Assembly (NCBI GenBank): GCA_900478215.1
Contig: LS483478.1
Location: forward strand, 2,232,001 to 2,296,000
Direction: 5' to 3'
Length of the DNA: 64,000 nucleotides
From: Salmonella enterica subsp. houtenae serovar Houten
GTDB lineage: Bacteria; Pseudomonadota; Gammaproteobacteria; Enterobacterales; Enterobacteriaceae
Below, in pieces: positions 24,056 through 32,997 of this stretch (positions within the stretch are counted from its first letter, which is position 1; the number at the start of each line of letters is the position of its first letter). The notes below the pieces were generated by a model. That model was given only the letters and a program-made list of their open reading frames with translations. It did no database searches and was not told the DNA's origin. The translations under genes were made by a program, and so were the position numbers.

Positions 24056-26176
24056 TTATTCAAATCGCCATGCCAGATTAATCCCCACGCCATAGTTACG
24101 CCCTGGCGCTGGTTCATAATATCGGCCATTAGATTCATTAACGATTACCGAACCGACATATTCTTTATCGAATAGATTATCTATCCGCCCAAAAATATCG
24201 ACGGTAAGCTGACTGTAATTAAATTTATACCCTGTATTCAGTCCAACAACGGTGTAAGAAGGCGCTTTTGCGGTATTTTCATCATCGGCCATGATATCGC
24301 CCATATACCGAACGTCTGTTCCTGCGTACCACCCCTCATCCGGGATAAAACCTAATGAGGCGAATCCCATATTACGGGCGATGCCGGGCATCCGGTTTCC
24401 ATCACAGTTTTGCCCCTGACAAACGTTACTGCGATAGGTCGCATCCAGCCAGGTCCATGATGCTTTCACCCGCCAGTCACCGGCGAAGCGCTGATCCAAC
24501 GCGAGTTCTGCGCCCTGGCGGCGAGTTTTGCCCGCGTTTTTGTAGGTAGTGCGTCCTCCCATACTGCTGGCGACGACAATTTCATCATCGGTATCGGTTT
24601 GAAATAACGCGGCGGTCAACAAGCCATTGCCAATTCGCGTCTTACTGCCGACTTCCACCGTATCATTTGTCGACGGTTTGAGGTCAAAGTTGAACCCGCT
24701 TTGGCCGTCAGCGCGATAAGAAAGCTCATTGATAGTGGGGGTTTCAAATCCGCGACCGGCAGCAAGATAGAGATTCCAGGCGTCAGTTAACGCATATTTT
24801 AGCGATCCGGCGGGTAGCCATTGATGATAGCTGGCGTCGCCGCTGTCATCGCCATTGCCGGGCGCTATATAGTGATCGTTAGAATCGAACCACACGGAAC
24901 TGTAGCGCACGCCAGCATCCAGCGAGAGTTTTTGCGTAAGCTGCCACTGGGTTTGCAGATAAGGATCGACATTCCACATCAGGTTACGCTCATCCCGCCG
25001 TAAATCGCCTTTATGCCCAAACTCAGGGGTGCCGTTGTTAAGGCGGAAGTTATTGTAACCCTTGCGGTTTTCGCTCATATTTTCATAATTTAATCCGCCA
25101 GTGAAGGTGACCGGCACACCTAATTCTCCACGGTGAGTCCAGCGGGAATCAATGCCCTGATAGTGGCGTTGCAGTGTAATCACGCCGCCAGCCTGGGCCG
25201 GTTTTAGCTGTGCCACCAGGGGAATAGACTGGTATTGCGTGGTTTCCCGCTCTCCGGCGTAGGCCATCACGCTGATATCATCCTGTGCGCTGAGCTGACG
25301 TTCATAACGCAATCCTGCCTGAGTTTGTTTGATGGTTTTACGCGTATTGTACTGTTCAGCGCGCGGCGCCTGTTGCGGATCGGTTTTCCATTCAGATTCG
25401 GTGAGTCCGCCGGGATCGTCCGCCTTGATGTCCACACGATTAAAAATCAGCGAGAGTTTGCTGGCATCATCAAGGCGCACGCCCAGTTTGGCATTAGCCA
25501 AATTTTTTCGCGCGCCGCTGTGATCGCGGTAGCCGTGGGTGGTGAAACGGGTAGTCGATACCGTGTAATCCACGTCGCCAGGCTGTGTGCCGTCACCCAT
25601 CGCGCCCGTGGCTTTTAGCCCATAGCGCCAGCTTCCATAACTGCCGTAGTAGCTGCTGGCCTCAAGGGCGGGCGGCTGTCTCCCGGTTTCAGTGGTTACA
25701 TTTATCACGCCGCCGGAAGCATTGCCGTATAGCGCTGAGAAGGGGCCGCGTAGCACTTCAACGTCTTGTATGCTGTTAATATCGATATTCGAAATCTGGC
25801 CTTGCCCATCCGGCATGGTGGCGGGGATGCCATCAACATACAGACGAATGCCGCGTACGCCAAAGGCGGAACGCGAGCCAAATCCACGGATAGAGATTTG
25901 CAGATCCTGTGCGTAGTTCTGTCGGTTTTGTACCTGCAATCCCGGGACGCTGGTTAAAGATTCGGATAAATTGACGCGCGACGTCGCCAGACGCATGTCT
26001 TCCCCCTCAATGACGCTAACGGCGGCAGGTGTATCCAGTTCGGATACGGTTTGCGGCGTTGCGGTGACTATCATGGTTTGTTCATTGGGCGCGTTGGCGG
26101 CCTGAAGGAACGGGGAGAAGGTCAAGGGAAATAAGAGGGCGGGATAAAGTCGCTGTCTAACGGAAATAATTTTCAT
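24056..26176 (-). CDS. yncD: TonB-dependent outer-membrane receptor YncD
   Basis: Outer-membrane siderophore-type receptor, 706 residues. A signal peptide (about 1-26) is followed by a TonB-box-like TMIVTATPQ and a plug domain with the usual SLTSVPGLQV, IRGFGSRSAFGVRGIRLYVDGIPATMPDGQG and VLRGPFSALYGN motifs. The barrel ends in a C-terminal aromatic (NLAWRFE). It matches E. coli YncD. The ATG at 26176 fits homology; an in-frame codon at 26221 is too far upstream. The spacer to divergent yncE carries a Fur-box-like sequence, consistent with iron control. Ligand not firmly known. Confidence 0.93.
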   Translation of the reverse strand: MKIISVRQRLYPALLFPLTFSPFLQAANAPNEQTMIVTATPQTVSELDTPAAVSVIEGEDMRLATSRVNLSESLTSVPGLQVQNRQNYAQDLQISIRGFGSRSAFGVRGIRLYVDGIPATMPDGQGQISNIDINSIQDVEVLRGPFSALYGNASGGVINVTTETGRQPPALEASSYYGSYGSWRYGLKATGAMGDGTQPGDVDYTVSTTRFTTHGYRDHSGARKNLANAKLGVRLDDASKLSLIFNRVDIKADDPGGLTESEWKTDPQQAPRAEQYNTRKTIKQTQAGLRYERQLSAQDDISVMAYAGERETTQYQSIPLVAQLKPAQAGGVITLQRHYQGIDSRWTHRGELGVPVTFTGGLNYENMSENRKGYNNFRLNNGTPEFGHKGDLRRDERNLMWNVDPYLQTQWQLTQKLSLDAGVRYSSVWFDSNDHYIAPGNGDDSGDASYHQWLPAGSLKYALTDAWNLYLAAGRGFETPTINELSYRADGQSGFNFDLKPSTNDTVEVGSKTRIGNGLLTAALFQTDTDDEIVVASSMGGRTTYKNAGKTRRQGAELALDQRFAGDWRVKASWTWLDATYRSNVCQGQNCDGNRMPGIARNMGFASLGFIPDEGWYAGTDVRYMGDIMADDENTAKAPSYTVVGLNTGYKFNYSQLTVDIFGRIDNLFDKEYVGSVIVNESNGRYYEPAPGRNYGVGINLAWRFE

Positions 26177-26336
26177 GAAAATGCCGGGTAACTGTAAGCG
26201 TATCAACGGAAAACGTGACATTAAGGGTAGTCAATATGTAAAGTTTTGAAATTTTAATCGCACATTAAGTTAAGAAAATGTGCGGTATTTAAGGGCTGTG
26301 ACACTCGCAGGCGAGGAAAAGCTCCACTTTCTGATA

Positions 26337-26355
26337 AATAATGATTATTATTCTC
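26337..26355. promoter_or_regulatory. Fur-box-like site between yncD and yncE
   Basis: By my count 15 of 19 positions match the consensus GATAATGATAATCATTATC. It is central in the divergent spacer, so one site could repress both genes when iron is plentiful. Confidence 0.6.
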
Positions 26356-26440
26356 AAACTTATAATAAGTGCGGAACGAAGATCCCGCGCAGTGAAGTAG
26401 TGTGAAGCAGCTATACACGTTTTTATCAAAGGGAGTCGTC

Positions 26441-27502
26441 ATGCATTTACGTCATCTTTTTTCGCCGCGCCTGCGTGGTTCTTTATTGTTAGGTTCGCTC
26501 CTCGTCGCATCCTCATTTAGCACGCTGGCAGCGGAAGATATGCTGCGTAAAGCGGTAGGCAAAGGCGCTTATGAGATGGCCTATAGTCAGCAAGAAAACG
26601 CGCTCTGGCTGGCTACATCGCAAAGCCGTAAACTGGACAAAGGCGGCGTGGTTTATCGTCTCGACCCGGTGACGCTGGAAATCACGCAAGCGATTCATAA
26701 CGATCTCAAGCCATTCGGCGCCACAATCAATGCCGCAACCCAAACGCTGTGGTTTGGCAATACCATTAACAGCGCTGTTACCGCGATTGACGCCAAAACT
26801 GGTGATGTAAAAGGCCGTCTGGTACTTGATGCGCGCAAACGTACTGAAGAGGTTCGTCCGTTACAGCCCCGTGAACTGGTTGCCGATGCGTCTACCAACA
26901 CGGTCTACATTAGCGGTGTTGGTAAAGAGAGTGCTATTTGGGTAGTGGATGGCGAAACCATCAAACTGAAAACGGCGATCGAAAATACCGGCAAAATGAG
27001 TACGGGTCTGGCGCTCGACAGTAAAGCGCAACGCCTGTACACCACCAATGCGGATGGCGAATTCATTACCATCGATACCGCCAGCAATAAAATTCTCAGC
27101 CGTAAGAAGTTGCTGGATGACGGTAAAGAACACTTCTTTATTAACCTGAGTCTTGATACCGCAGGCCATCGCGCGTTTATCACCGACTCGAAAGCGGCTG
27201 AAATCCTGGTTGTCGATACCCGTAATGGCAATATTCTTGCAAAAATCGCGGCGCCTGCCTCTTTGGCTGTCCTGTTTAACCCGACGCGTAACGAGGCCTA
27301 TGTGACGCATCGTCAGGCCGGGCAGGTCAGCGTGATCGATGCGAAGACCTATAACATTGTTAAAACATTCGATACGCCGACGTACCCAAATAGCCTGGCG
27401 CTATCGGCAGACGGTAAAACGCTCTACGTTAGCGTGAAGCAGAAATCGACACGTGAACAGGAAGCGACGCAGCCGGATGATGTTATTCGCATTGCTCTGT
27501 AA
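26441..27502 (+). CDS. yncE: Periplasmic seven-bladed beta-propeller protein YncE
   Basis: Exported beta-propeller protein, 353 residues, matching E. coli YncE in length and nearly in sequence. A long signal peptide (residues about 1-31, ending TLAAED) is followed by repeated blades with the YVTN-like pattern (AYVTHRQAGQVSVIDAKT, LYTTNADGEFITIDTAS). The E. coli protein binds single-stranded DNA in vitro and is iron-regulated; the true role is unclear. Start 26441 has GGGAG upstream. Divergent from the TonB receptor yncD with a shared Fur-like box. Followed by a strong hairpin. Confidence 0.93.
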   Translation: MHLRHLFSPRLRGSLLLGSLLVASSFSTLAAEDMLRKAVGKGAYEMAYSQQENALWLATSQSRKLDKGGVVYRLDPVTLEITQAIHNDLKPFGATINAATQTLWFGNTINSAVTAIDAKTGDVKGRLVLDARKRTEEVRPLQPRELVADASTNTVYISGVGKESAIWVVDGETIKLKTAIENTGKMSTGLALDSKAQRLYTTNADGEFITIDTASNKILSRKKLLDDGKEHFFINLSLDTAGHRAFITDSKAAEILVVDTRNGNILAKIAAPASLAVLFNPTRNEAYVTHRQAGQVSVIDAKTYNIVKTFDTPTYPNSLALSADGKTLYVSVKQKSTREQEATQPDDVIRIAL

Positions 27503-27510
27503 ATAGGGTA

Positions 27511-27537
27511 TGGAGGGGGAACCCCCTCCAGTCATCT
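27511..27537 (+). terminator. Terminator hairpin after yncE
   Basis: TGGAGGGGG (27511-27519) pairs perfectly with CCCCCTCCA (27522-27530). A short pyrimidine-rich stretch follows. Confidence 0.6.
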
Positions 27538-27646
27538 CTTTAAACGCACCGATACGCCTCGTTACACCCCGCCGATAGCCTGATGATTCTGTGAGAATTA
27601 CACTGCCTTTTTGCTGTAGCTAACTCATTATATTCACGAGGGAAAT

Positions 27647-27868
27647 ATGAAAAAGTTATTTATATGCTCAGGTTTGGGCATGATGTTTTTTATGCTTGCG
27701 GGTTGCACAACCAACTATGTGATGACGACGAAGAAGGGGCAAACGATCGTAACTCAGGGTAAGCCGCAGTTAGATAAAGAGACGGGGATGACCAGTTATA
27801 CCGATCAGGAAGGCAACCAGCGGGAAATTAACAGCAATGATGTGGCGCAGTTGATTAAGGCTGAATAA
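27647..27868 (+). CDS. Small YgdI/YgdR-type lipoprotein (DUF903)
   Basis: 73-residue lipoprotein. The signal peptide ends in the lipobox LAGC with the acylated cysteine at about residue 20. The mature part (NYVMTTKKGQTIVTQGKPQLDKETGMTSYTDQEG) is the small SH3-like DUF903 fold shared with YgdI and YgdR. No specific function known. It is a separate unit between yncE and ansP, absent from the matching E. coli region as I remember it. Convergent with ansP. Confidence 0.85.
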   Translation: MKKLFICSGLGMMFFMLAGCTTNYVMTTKKGQTIVTQGKPQLDKETGMTSYTDQEGNQREINSNDVAQLIKAE

Positions 27869-27909
27869 GCATTGGGCGCGATGCGGCGTTGGCGGCAACG
27901 CGCATTAAA

Positions 27910-27933
27910 CCCGGCAGGCCTGGCGCTGCCGGG
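27910..27933. terminator. GC-rich hairpin between lipoprotein gene and ansP
   Basis: CCCGGCAG (27910-27917) pairs with CTGCCGGG (27926-27933). It lies in the 76-base gap between convergent genes; it may be a bidirectional terminator or a REP-like remnant. Confidence 0.45.
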
Positions 27934-27944
27934 GCAGAGCAATG

Positions 27945-29438
27945 TTATGTCGCGGTCTCTTCTTTCAATACGACACTCTTTGTCGAATCCGCTGTCACTG
28001 GCGCAGTGCGATGGATCTCCGCCACGCGACGGCGCACGCCAAACCAGCCGGCGACCAGCAGAATGGCGATCAGCGGCAACGAGGCGATAGTGTAAGTTCC
28101 ATTCGGATAGTCAAACGCCATGAGTACCAGCACGCTTAACAAAAACAGCAGCGTTAGCCAGGCGGTAAAAGGCGCGCCGGGCAGTTTAAAACTGACGTCT
28201 GCGGCTTTGCCTTCTTTTATCGCCTGGCGTAAACGCATCTGGCACACCATGATAAACGCCCACGACGCGATAATACCGAGCGAAGCAAAATTAAGCACGA
28301 TCTCAAACACGCGGGAGGGGACCAGGTAATTCAGGAACACGCCGACCACGTAAACCACCAGCGTCGCCAGAATACCCGCATAGGGCACATGCTGGCGGCT
28401 CATTTGCGCCATAAATTTCGGTGCGGAACCGCCCATCGACATCGAGCGCAAAATTCGGCCTGTACAGTAAAGCCCGGAGTTCAGGCTGGAAAGCGCGGCG
28501 GTTAACACCACGATATTCATAATGCTGCCAATATAAGGCACGCCAAGTTTAGAAAAGAAGGTGACAAACGGACTTTGCCCCGCCTGGTAGGCATTCCACG
28601 GCAGCAGCAGAACCAGCAATACGACCGACCCTACATAGAAAAGACCAATACGCCAGATCACGCTATTGATGGCTTTCGGCACCATCGTCTGTGGATCTTT
28701 GCATTCACCGGCGGCAGTACCGACCAGCTCAATCGAAGCAAAAGCGAATACCACGCCCTGAATCAGTACCAGCGCGGGTAACAGGCCGTGCGGGAAAAGT
28801 CCGCCATTATCTGTAATCAGATGAAAGCCAGTGGTATTGCCATCAAGAGTCTGACCGGTTCCAAGAAAAATCGTACCGACTACCAGGAAGATAACTATCG
28901 CGAGTACTTTTACCAGCGCAAACCAGAACTCCATTTCGGCAAACCATTTTACGCCGATCATATTCATGGTGCCGACAATGGCTAACGCGCCGAGCGCGAA
29001 CACCCATTGCGGAACGTCGCCAAACGCGCCCCAGTAGTGCATATATAGCGCCACGGCGGTGATGTCGACAATCCCGGTCATCGCCCAGTTAATAAAGTAC
29101 ATCCAGCCAGCGACGTAGGCCGCTTTTTCACCCAAAAATTCACGGGCGTAGGAGACGAAGCTCCCGCTGGAAGGGCGATGTAATACCAGTTCGCCCAGCG
29201 CGCGTAAAATGAAAAAAGAAAAAATGCCGCACACCAGATAAACCAGCGCCAGTGCCGGTCCGGCCATTTGCAATCGGGCACCGGCACCTAAAAATAATCC
29301 GGTGCCAATCGCGCCGCCGATAGCAATCATCTGAACCTGACGATTCCCCATCGCTTTGTGATATCCCTCTTCATGGGCGTTCAGCCAGCGTCGTTTCGCC
29401 GCATGTTGCTCTGCGGCGTGCGTAGTCTGTGTTTTCAT
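27945..29438 (-). CDS. ansP: L-asparagine permease AnsP
   Basis: Amino-acid permease of the APC superfamily (AAT group), 497 residues and about 12 spans; takes up L-asparagine by proton symport in Salmonella. The N-terminal signature HEEGYHKAMGNRQVQMIAIGGAIGTGLFLGAG and the FASIELVGTAAGECKDPQ segment are characteristic. Start 29438 gives the length known for Salmonella AnsP; the frame stays open 21 codons upstream. Monocistronic by context. Its upstream region carries a triple TGTGGT repeat about 200 bases away. Confidence 0.93.
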   Translation of the reverse strand: MKTQTTHAAEQHAAKRRWLNAHEEGYHKAMGNRQVQMIAIGGAIGTGLFLGAGARLQMAGPALALVYLVCGIFSFFILRALGELVLHRPSSGSFVSYAREFLGEKAAYVAGWMYFINWAMTGIVDITAVALYMHYWGAFGDVPQWVFALGALAIVGTMNMIGVKWFAEMEFWFALVKVLAIVIFLVVGTIFLGTGQTLDGNTTGFHLITDNGGLFPHGLLPALVLIQGVVFAFASIELVGTAAGECKDPQTMVPKAINSVIWRIGLFYVGSVVLLVLLLPWNAYQAGQSPFVTFFSKLGVPYIGSIMNIVVLTAALSSLNSGLYCTGRILRSMSMGGSAPKFMAQMSRQHVPYAGILATLVVYVVGVFLNYLVPSRVFEIVLNFASLGIIASWAFIMVCQMRLRQAIKEGKAADVSFKLPGAPFTAWLTLLFLLSVLVLMAFDYPNGTYTIASLPLIAILLVAGWFGVRRRVAEIHRTAPVTADSTKSVVLKEETAT

Positions 29439-29951
29439 TACGTTACCTGTTGTGGCCTGTCTGACAGAAAAATCCCTTATGCCGCGACGGGCGCTAACCA
29501 ATCGATTGCCTGCAATGGCGAATGCAGCTTTTCCCTTATTCGGTGACAGGGATAAAACCGCCGGCGGAGCATCCTACCTGCAATTGTTAAATGACGCAAA
29601 ACATACGAAAAGAACAAAATGAGGATGTCGAGTTTATTTGTGTGGTCAGATGTGGTGCGGTGTGGTCACGATTCAGCCAGAAAAGATAAAAGCACAAATC
29701 AGCAGTGACTGCGCCGCGTAATCATTAAATAGCGTTAACCTCTGCCGCCATCGAGATTATCTTTTACCTGATTGAACAGTAAGCCGTCTGATGATGTTGA
29801 AAATGTTGAAGCGGCGTAAGGCTTATGCCTGTTATTGTCACACTCTCTTGATGATTTTTGCAATTCGAACCTTTTTGTGGATTCACATCCCGTCATAAGT
29901 AGAGTATCAAGGATGTATAAAAGCTATCTGCGAAGTATAAAGGGGTATGAT
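29439..29951. other. Divergent control region between ansP and steA
   Basis: About 510 bases without a firm gene. It must hold both promoters. The striking feature is a TGTGGT triplet repeat at 10-bp spacing (29641-29666). The steA reading frame is open back to 29835, but I see no better start there than 29952. Confidence 0.45.
29641..29670. repeat. Three TGTGGT direct repeats at exact 10-bp spacing
   Basis: TGTGGTCAGA, TGTGGTGCGG and TGTGGTCACG stand in a row, so TGTGGT recurs at 29641, 29651 and 29661 on one face of the helix. This looks like a phased protein-binding array. The binding protein is not known to me. Confidence 0.5.
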
Positions 29952-30656
29952 ATGCCATATACATCACTCTCAACCTATGCCAGAGCTTTATCAGGAAATG
30001 CACTGCCTCATATTGCAGCAGGAAATTATGAAAATAAATTATCTACAAAAATCATGAAAGGGTTCTTGTGGGTGCTCACAGCAGGAATTGCGTACGGATT
30101 TACGAGACTAATTGAACATTATTGCAATGTTACTCCTAAAATTGCGGAGTTCTGTGCCAATGCCGGGACTCTTCATGATCACCTTGCTGATGCTGTACGT
30201 GATGGACTATATACTATAGATATTGAGCTTACTGATGGTAAGATATTAATATTCGAACAAGTCTCGCTGACTGCTGGAAGAAAGGCAGTCGTCAGAATAA
30301 CGGAGGGGGAAGACACTGCTGAGGTCGAGGGAAATTTTGAAGATATCTGTATGAGGCTGGAAGAGGGCTTTTTTGAAGCGCCAGCGTACTATGACTATGA
30401 TATTGATGAAGAACATAAAACCGTTAGAGAACGAATAGCTGAATATAATTCATTACCACAAGCATTAGGCACCATTCCTGGCTTAGATAAGTATATCATT
30501 CAGGCAACGAGCATGGAGGACGCGAAAGGGCGACGGGCGGCCGACACGAAAGCTCGCTACCATAGGTACTGGGGTGATTCTTTGTCTAACGTTTCGTCAA
30601 GCACCCGCATAAAATGGGCTGGGGAGCCCAGCGAGCAGCCTACTGAGCGGCAGTAA
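29952..30656 (+). CDS. steA: Type III secreted effector SteA, divergent variant
   Basis: Effector secreted by both the SPI-1 and SPI-2 systems in Salmonella; it associates with PI4P membranes and helps control vacuole membrane partitioning. The 234 residues from ATG 29952 (AAGGGG six bases upstream) contain the SteA body: MPYTSLSTYARALSGN, KIMKGFLWVLTAG, RLIEHYCNVTP, and EEGFFEAPAYYDYDIDE. Compared with the ~210-residue Typhimurium protein I remember, many internal residues differ, and the last ~40 residues (YWGDSLSNVSSSTRIKW then AGEPSEQPTERQ) look different and longer. Codon usage is AT-rich relative to neighbours. An in-frame extension to 29835 is less likely. Confidence 0.85.
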   Translation: MPYTSLSTYARALSGNALPHIAAGNYENKLSTKIMKGFLWVLTAGIAYGFTRLIEHYCNVTPKIAEFCANAGTLHDHLADAVRDGLYTIDIELTDGKILIFEQVSLTAGRKAVVRITEGEDTAEVEGNFEDICMRLEEGFFEAPAYYDYDIDEEHKTVRERIAEYNSLPQALGTIPGLDKYIIQATSMEDAKGRRAADTKARYHRYWGDSLSNVSSSTRIKWAGEPSEQPTERQ

Positions 30657-30687
30657 CTGTATTATGGCTGGTTATCATCGGATATAA

Positions 30688-30885
30688 GAATGCAATGCCG
30701 ACTTAACTCCGGGTAGTTATTTAAAACATCTGCGTCTGGTTTCCGCCCGCGTAAAATTACGAGAGACAGAGATATCGGTCACCGAGATCGCCTATATGTG
30801 TGGGCTCAGCAACAGTAACCACTTTACGACGCTGTATAAAAAAGTATTCGGTATAACGCCCAGCGATGAGCGTCGACGTACATAA
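30688..30885 (+). pseudogene. Remnant of an AraC-family regulator (C-terminal helix-turn-helix only)
   Basis: Between a stop at 30685 and a stop at 30883 the frame reads PGSYLKHLRLVSARVKLRE, then VTEIAYMCGLSNSNHFTTLY and KKVFGITPSDERRRT. That is the second helix-turn-helix of an AraC/XylS-type regulator with its typical FG.TP.ERR end. No start codon and no upstream domain exist, so it is a broken gene. It directly follows steA and may mark the gene into which the effector region was inserted. Confidence 0.8.
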
Positions 30886-31079
30886 TTCATAAAGGGGTAT
30901 AATTAAAATCCTCTGACGCCAGAACCGTCGCTAAAACGGGAGGGCAGAATGTAGCTTGTATTATTTTTTTTCAAAAATATCATAACGCTATTGCACGGAT
31001 AGGATATCCTGTGTTGCGCAGTAATATCTGCATCAGCCTGTGTGCTGAACGCAAGCATTAATGTTAATGGATGCCTCAG

Positions 31080-31922
31080 ATGACCTCTTTTTTACATGCT
31101 TATTTTACGCGATTAAATTGTCAGCCGTTGACCGTTCCTACGGTTGAAACGCTTGGAACGCTTCACTTAGCGCACAACTGCGCGATTCCTTTTGAAAACC
31201 TGGATGTGCTACTGCCTCGTGAAATACAGCTCGATGAGACGGCGTTAGAGGAGAAACTGCTTCATGCCCGTCGCGGTGGATACTGTTTTGAACAGAATGG
31301 CCTGCTTGAACGCGCGTTACGCGAAATCGGTTTTAACGTCCGAAGCTTATTAGGGCGGGTAATCCTGACTAATCCCGCCCATTTACCGCCACGCACGCAT
31401 CGTTTGCTGCTGGTTGAGGTTGAGGGCGAGCAGTGGATCGCTGACGTGGGTTTTGGCGGCCAGACGCTAACCGCGCCGCTTCGTCTGCAGGCCGAAATTG
31501 CCCAACAGACGCCGCATGGCGAATACCGCCTGATGCAGGAGGAGAGTACATGGATTTTACAATTCCGCCACCATGCGCACTGGCAGTCGATGTACTGTTT
31601 TGATCTGGGGGCGCAACAGCAGAGCGATCATGTGATGGGCAATTTCTGGTCGGCTCACTGGCCGCAATCCCATTTTCGTCATCATTTGTTGATGTGCCGC
31701 CATTTGCCTGACGGCGGCAAGCTGACATTAACGAATTTCCACTTCACGCGTTACCACCAGGGACATGCCGTTGAACAGGCTAATGTACCGGATGTGCCAT
31801 CGTTGTATCAGTTACTTCAGCAGCAGTTTGGTCTCGGCGTAAATGATGCAAAGCACGGTTTTACCGAGGCGGAGCTGGCCGCAGTAATGGCTGCATTTGA
31901 TACCCATCCGGAGGCGGGAAAA
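31080..31922 (+). CDS. nhoA: Arylamine N-acetyltransferase / N-hydroxyarylamine O-acetyltransferase NhoA
   Basis: Cytosolic enzyme that moves acetyl groups from acetyl-CoA to arylamines and N-hydroxyarylamines; in Salmonella it activates nitroaromatic mutagens. The catalytic triad is complete: Cys69 in RRGGYCFEQNG, His107 in PPRTHRLLL, Asp122 in WIADVGFGG. Length from 31080 is 281 residues, as in Typhimurium NAT, with roughly 93-95% identity by memory. A start three codons earlier (31071) is possible. Monocistronic; convergent with the truncated yddE. Confidence 0.94.
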
Positions 31923-31960
31923 TAATTTTTTGCCGCGAAGGTTAGCGGGCCTGACAAAGA

Positions 31961-32314
31961 TTAAAAATTAATGGCCCATTCGGCATGAAACAGAATGACC
32001 GCCTGGCCGGAGATGGTGACGTTTTCCGGCTGGTTATCGAGAATGGTGACGGTAACATCAACAGTACCATCTTTGCCTAAAGCGCGCCCCTGATGGCCTT
32101 GAATCTGCAGCGTTTTACCGTCATGCGCCATCAGGCTAGGATGGACAAGCCATGCTCCCATCGGGCCATTGGCATTTCCCGTTACCGGATCTTCCACAAT
32201 TCCCAGCGCCGGGGAAAACATTCGCCCATCGGTTTCGTTTTTTCCCGGACGAATCTGGAAAGGAAAAATGCCGTTACAGCCAATTTGCTGGCCGATTGCC
32301 CCCCTGGCAAAGAG
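31961..32314 (-). pseudogene. yddE: Truncated yddE (PhzF family), C-terminal third only
   Basis: The frame reads from LFARGAIGQQIGCNG through PFQIRPGKNETDGRM and VEDPVTGNANGPMGAWLV to AVILFHAEWAINF, the C-terminal ~117 residues of YddE, an isomerase-like PhzF-family protein of about 297 residues in E. coli. The frame begins right behind the narV stop codon, so about 180 N-terminal codons and the promoter are gone. The missing part includes half of the two-domain fold and its active-site region, so the remnant is unlikely to work. An internal ATG (32221) could start an 86-residue fragment. Gene order (nhoA, yddE, narV) is otherwise as in E. coli. Confidence 0.85.
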
Positions 32315-32316
32315 AA

Positions 32317-32997
32317 TTAGCGGCGGGTACGAACAATCTGGTAGCGACGGGTGAAATACTCAAACGGCGCGCTCCAGACATGAACCAGACGGGTGAACGG
32401 GAAGAGCAGGAAAATAGTCATTCCCAGCACCAGATGGACGCGGAAAACAAACGCCACGCCGCTCAGCATTTCCGAAGACCCGCCGCGGAAGGTGACAATA
32501 CTTTGCGCCCAGCCTACCAACTTCATCATTTCGCTGCCATCCGGATATTGCGCCGAAAACGGAATGGTGCTCAGGCCAAGCAGGCACTGAATCAGCAAAA
32601 TGCTCATGATGATAATATCTGGTGTAGTGGACGTCGCACGCACACGCTGATTGGTCAGGCGACGCCAGAGTAATCCCGCGCCGCCGATCAACGTTAATAC
32701 GCCGCAAACGCCGCCGAGGATCATCGCCATCTGCTGTTTTACCGCAATCGGCAGGAACCAGGCGTACATCCAGTGTGGCGTCAGCATCCCAAACAGATGG
32801 CCAAAGAAGATCCCCAGAATGCCAATATGGAACAGATTCGACCATATCACCATCCCACGCTTATCCAGCATCTGGCTGGACGACGCGCGCCAGGTATATT
32901 GTCCGTAGTCATAGCGCAGCCAACTGCCGAGGAAGAATACCGTAGCGCAGATATAGGGGTAGATGTCGTAAAAAAAGACGTTCAGATACTGTATCAT
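32317..32997 (-). CDS. narV: Nitrate reductase 2 gamma subunit NarV (cytochrome b)
   Basis: Membrane haem-b subunit of nitrate reductase Z, 226 residues with five spans (for example ICATVFFLGSWLRYDYGQYTWR and GILGIFFGHLFGML), accepting electrons from quinol. It matches NarV/NarI. Histidine ligands are expected in spans two and five (FHIGILGIFFGHL and FRVHLVLGMT segments). The ATG overlaps the narW stop (ATGA). Last gene of narZYWV; a deletion has joined its end to the yddE remnant. Confidence 0.94.
   Translation of the reverse strand: MIQYLNVFFYDIYPYICATVFFLGSWLRYDYGQYTWRASSSQMLDKRGMVIWSNLFHIGILGIFFGHLFGMLTPHWMYAWFLPIAVKQQMAMILGGVCGVLTLIGGAGLLWRRLTNQRVRATSTTPDIIIMSILLIQCLLGLSTIPFSAQYPDGSEMMKLVGWAQSIVTFRGGSSEMLSGVAFVFRVHLVLGMTIFLLFPFTRLVHVWSAPFEYFTRRYQIVRTRR

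Noticed and set aside
29835..29951. In-frame upstream extension of steA (MSHSLDDFCNSN...)
   Set aside because: The known effector begins at MPYTSLSTYARAL, which has a good AAGGGG site; the extension has no comparable site.
32152..32673. Long plus-strand frame across the yddE remnant and narV
   Set aside because: Antisense shadow of narV with no family resemblance; overlaps real coding sequence on the minus strand.
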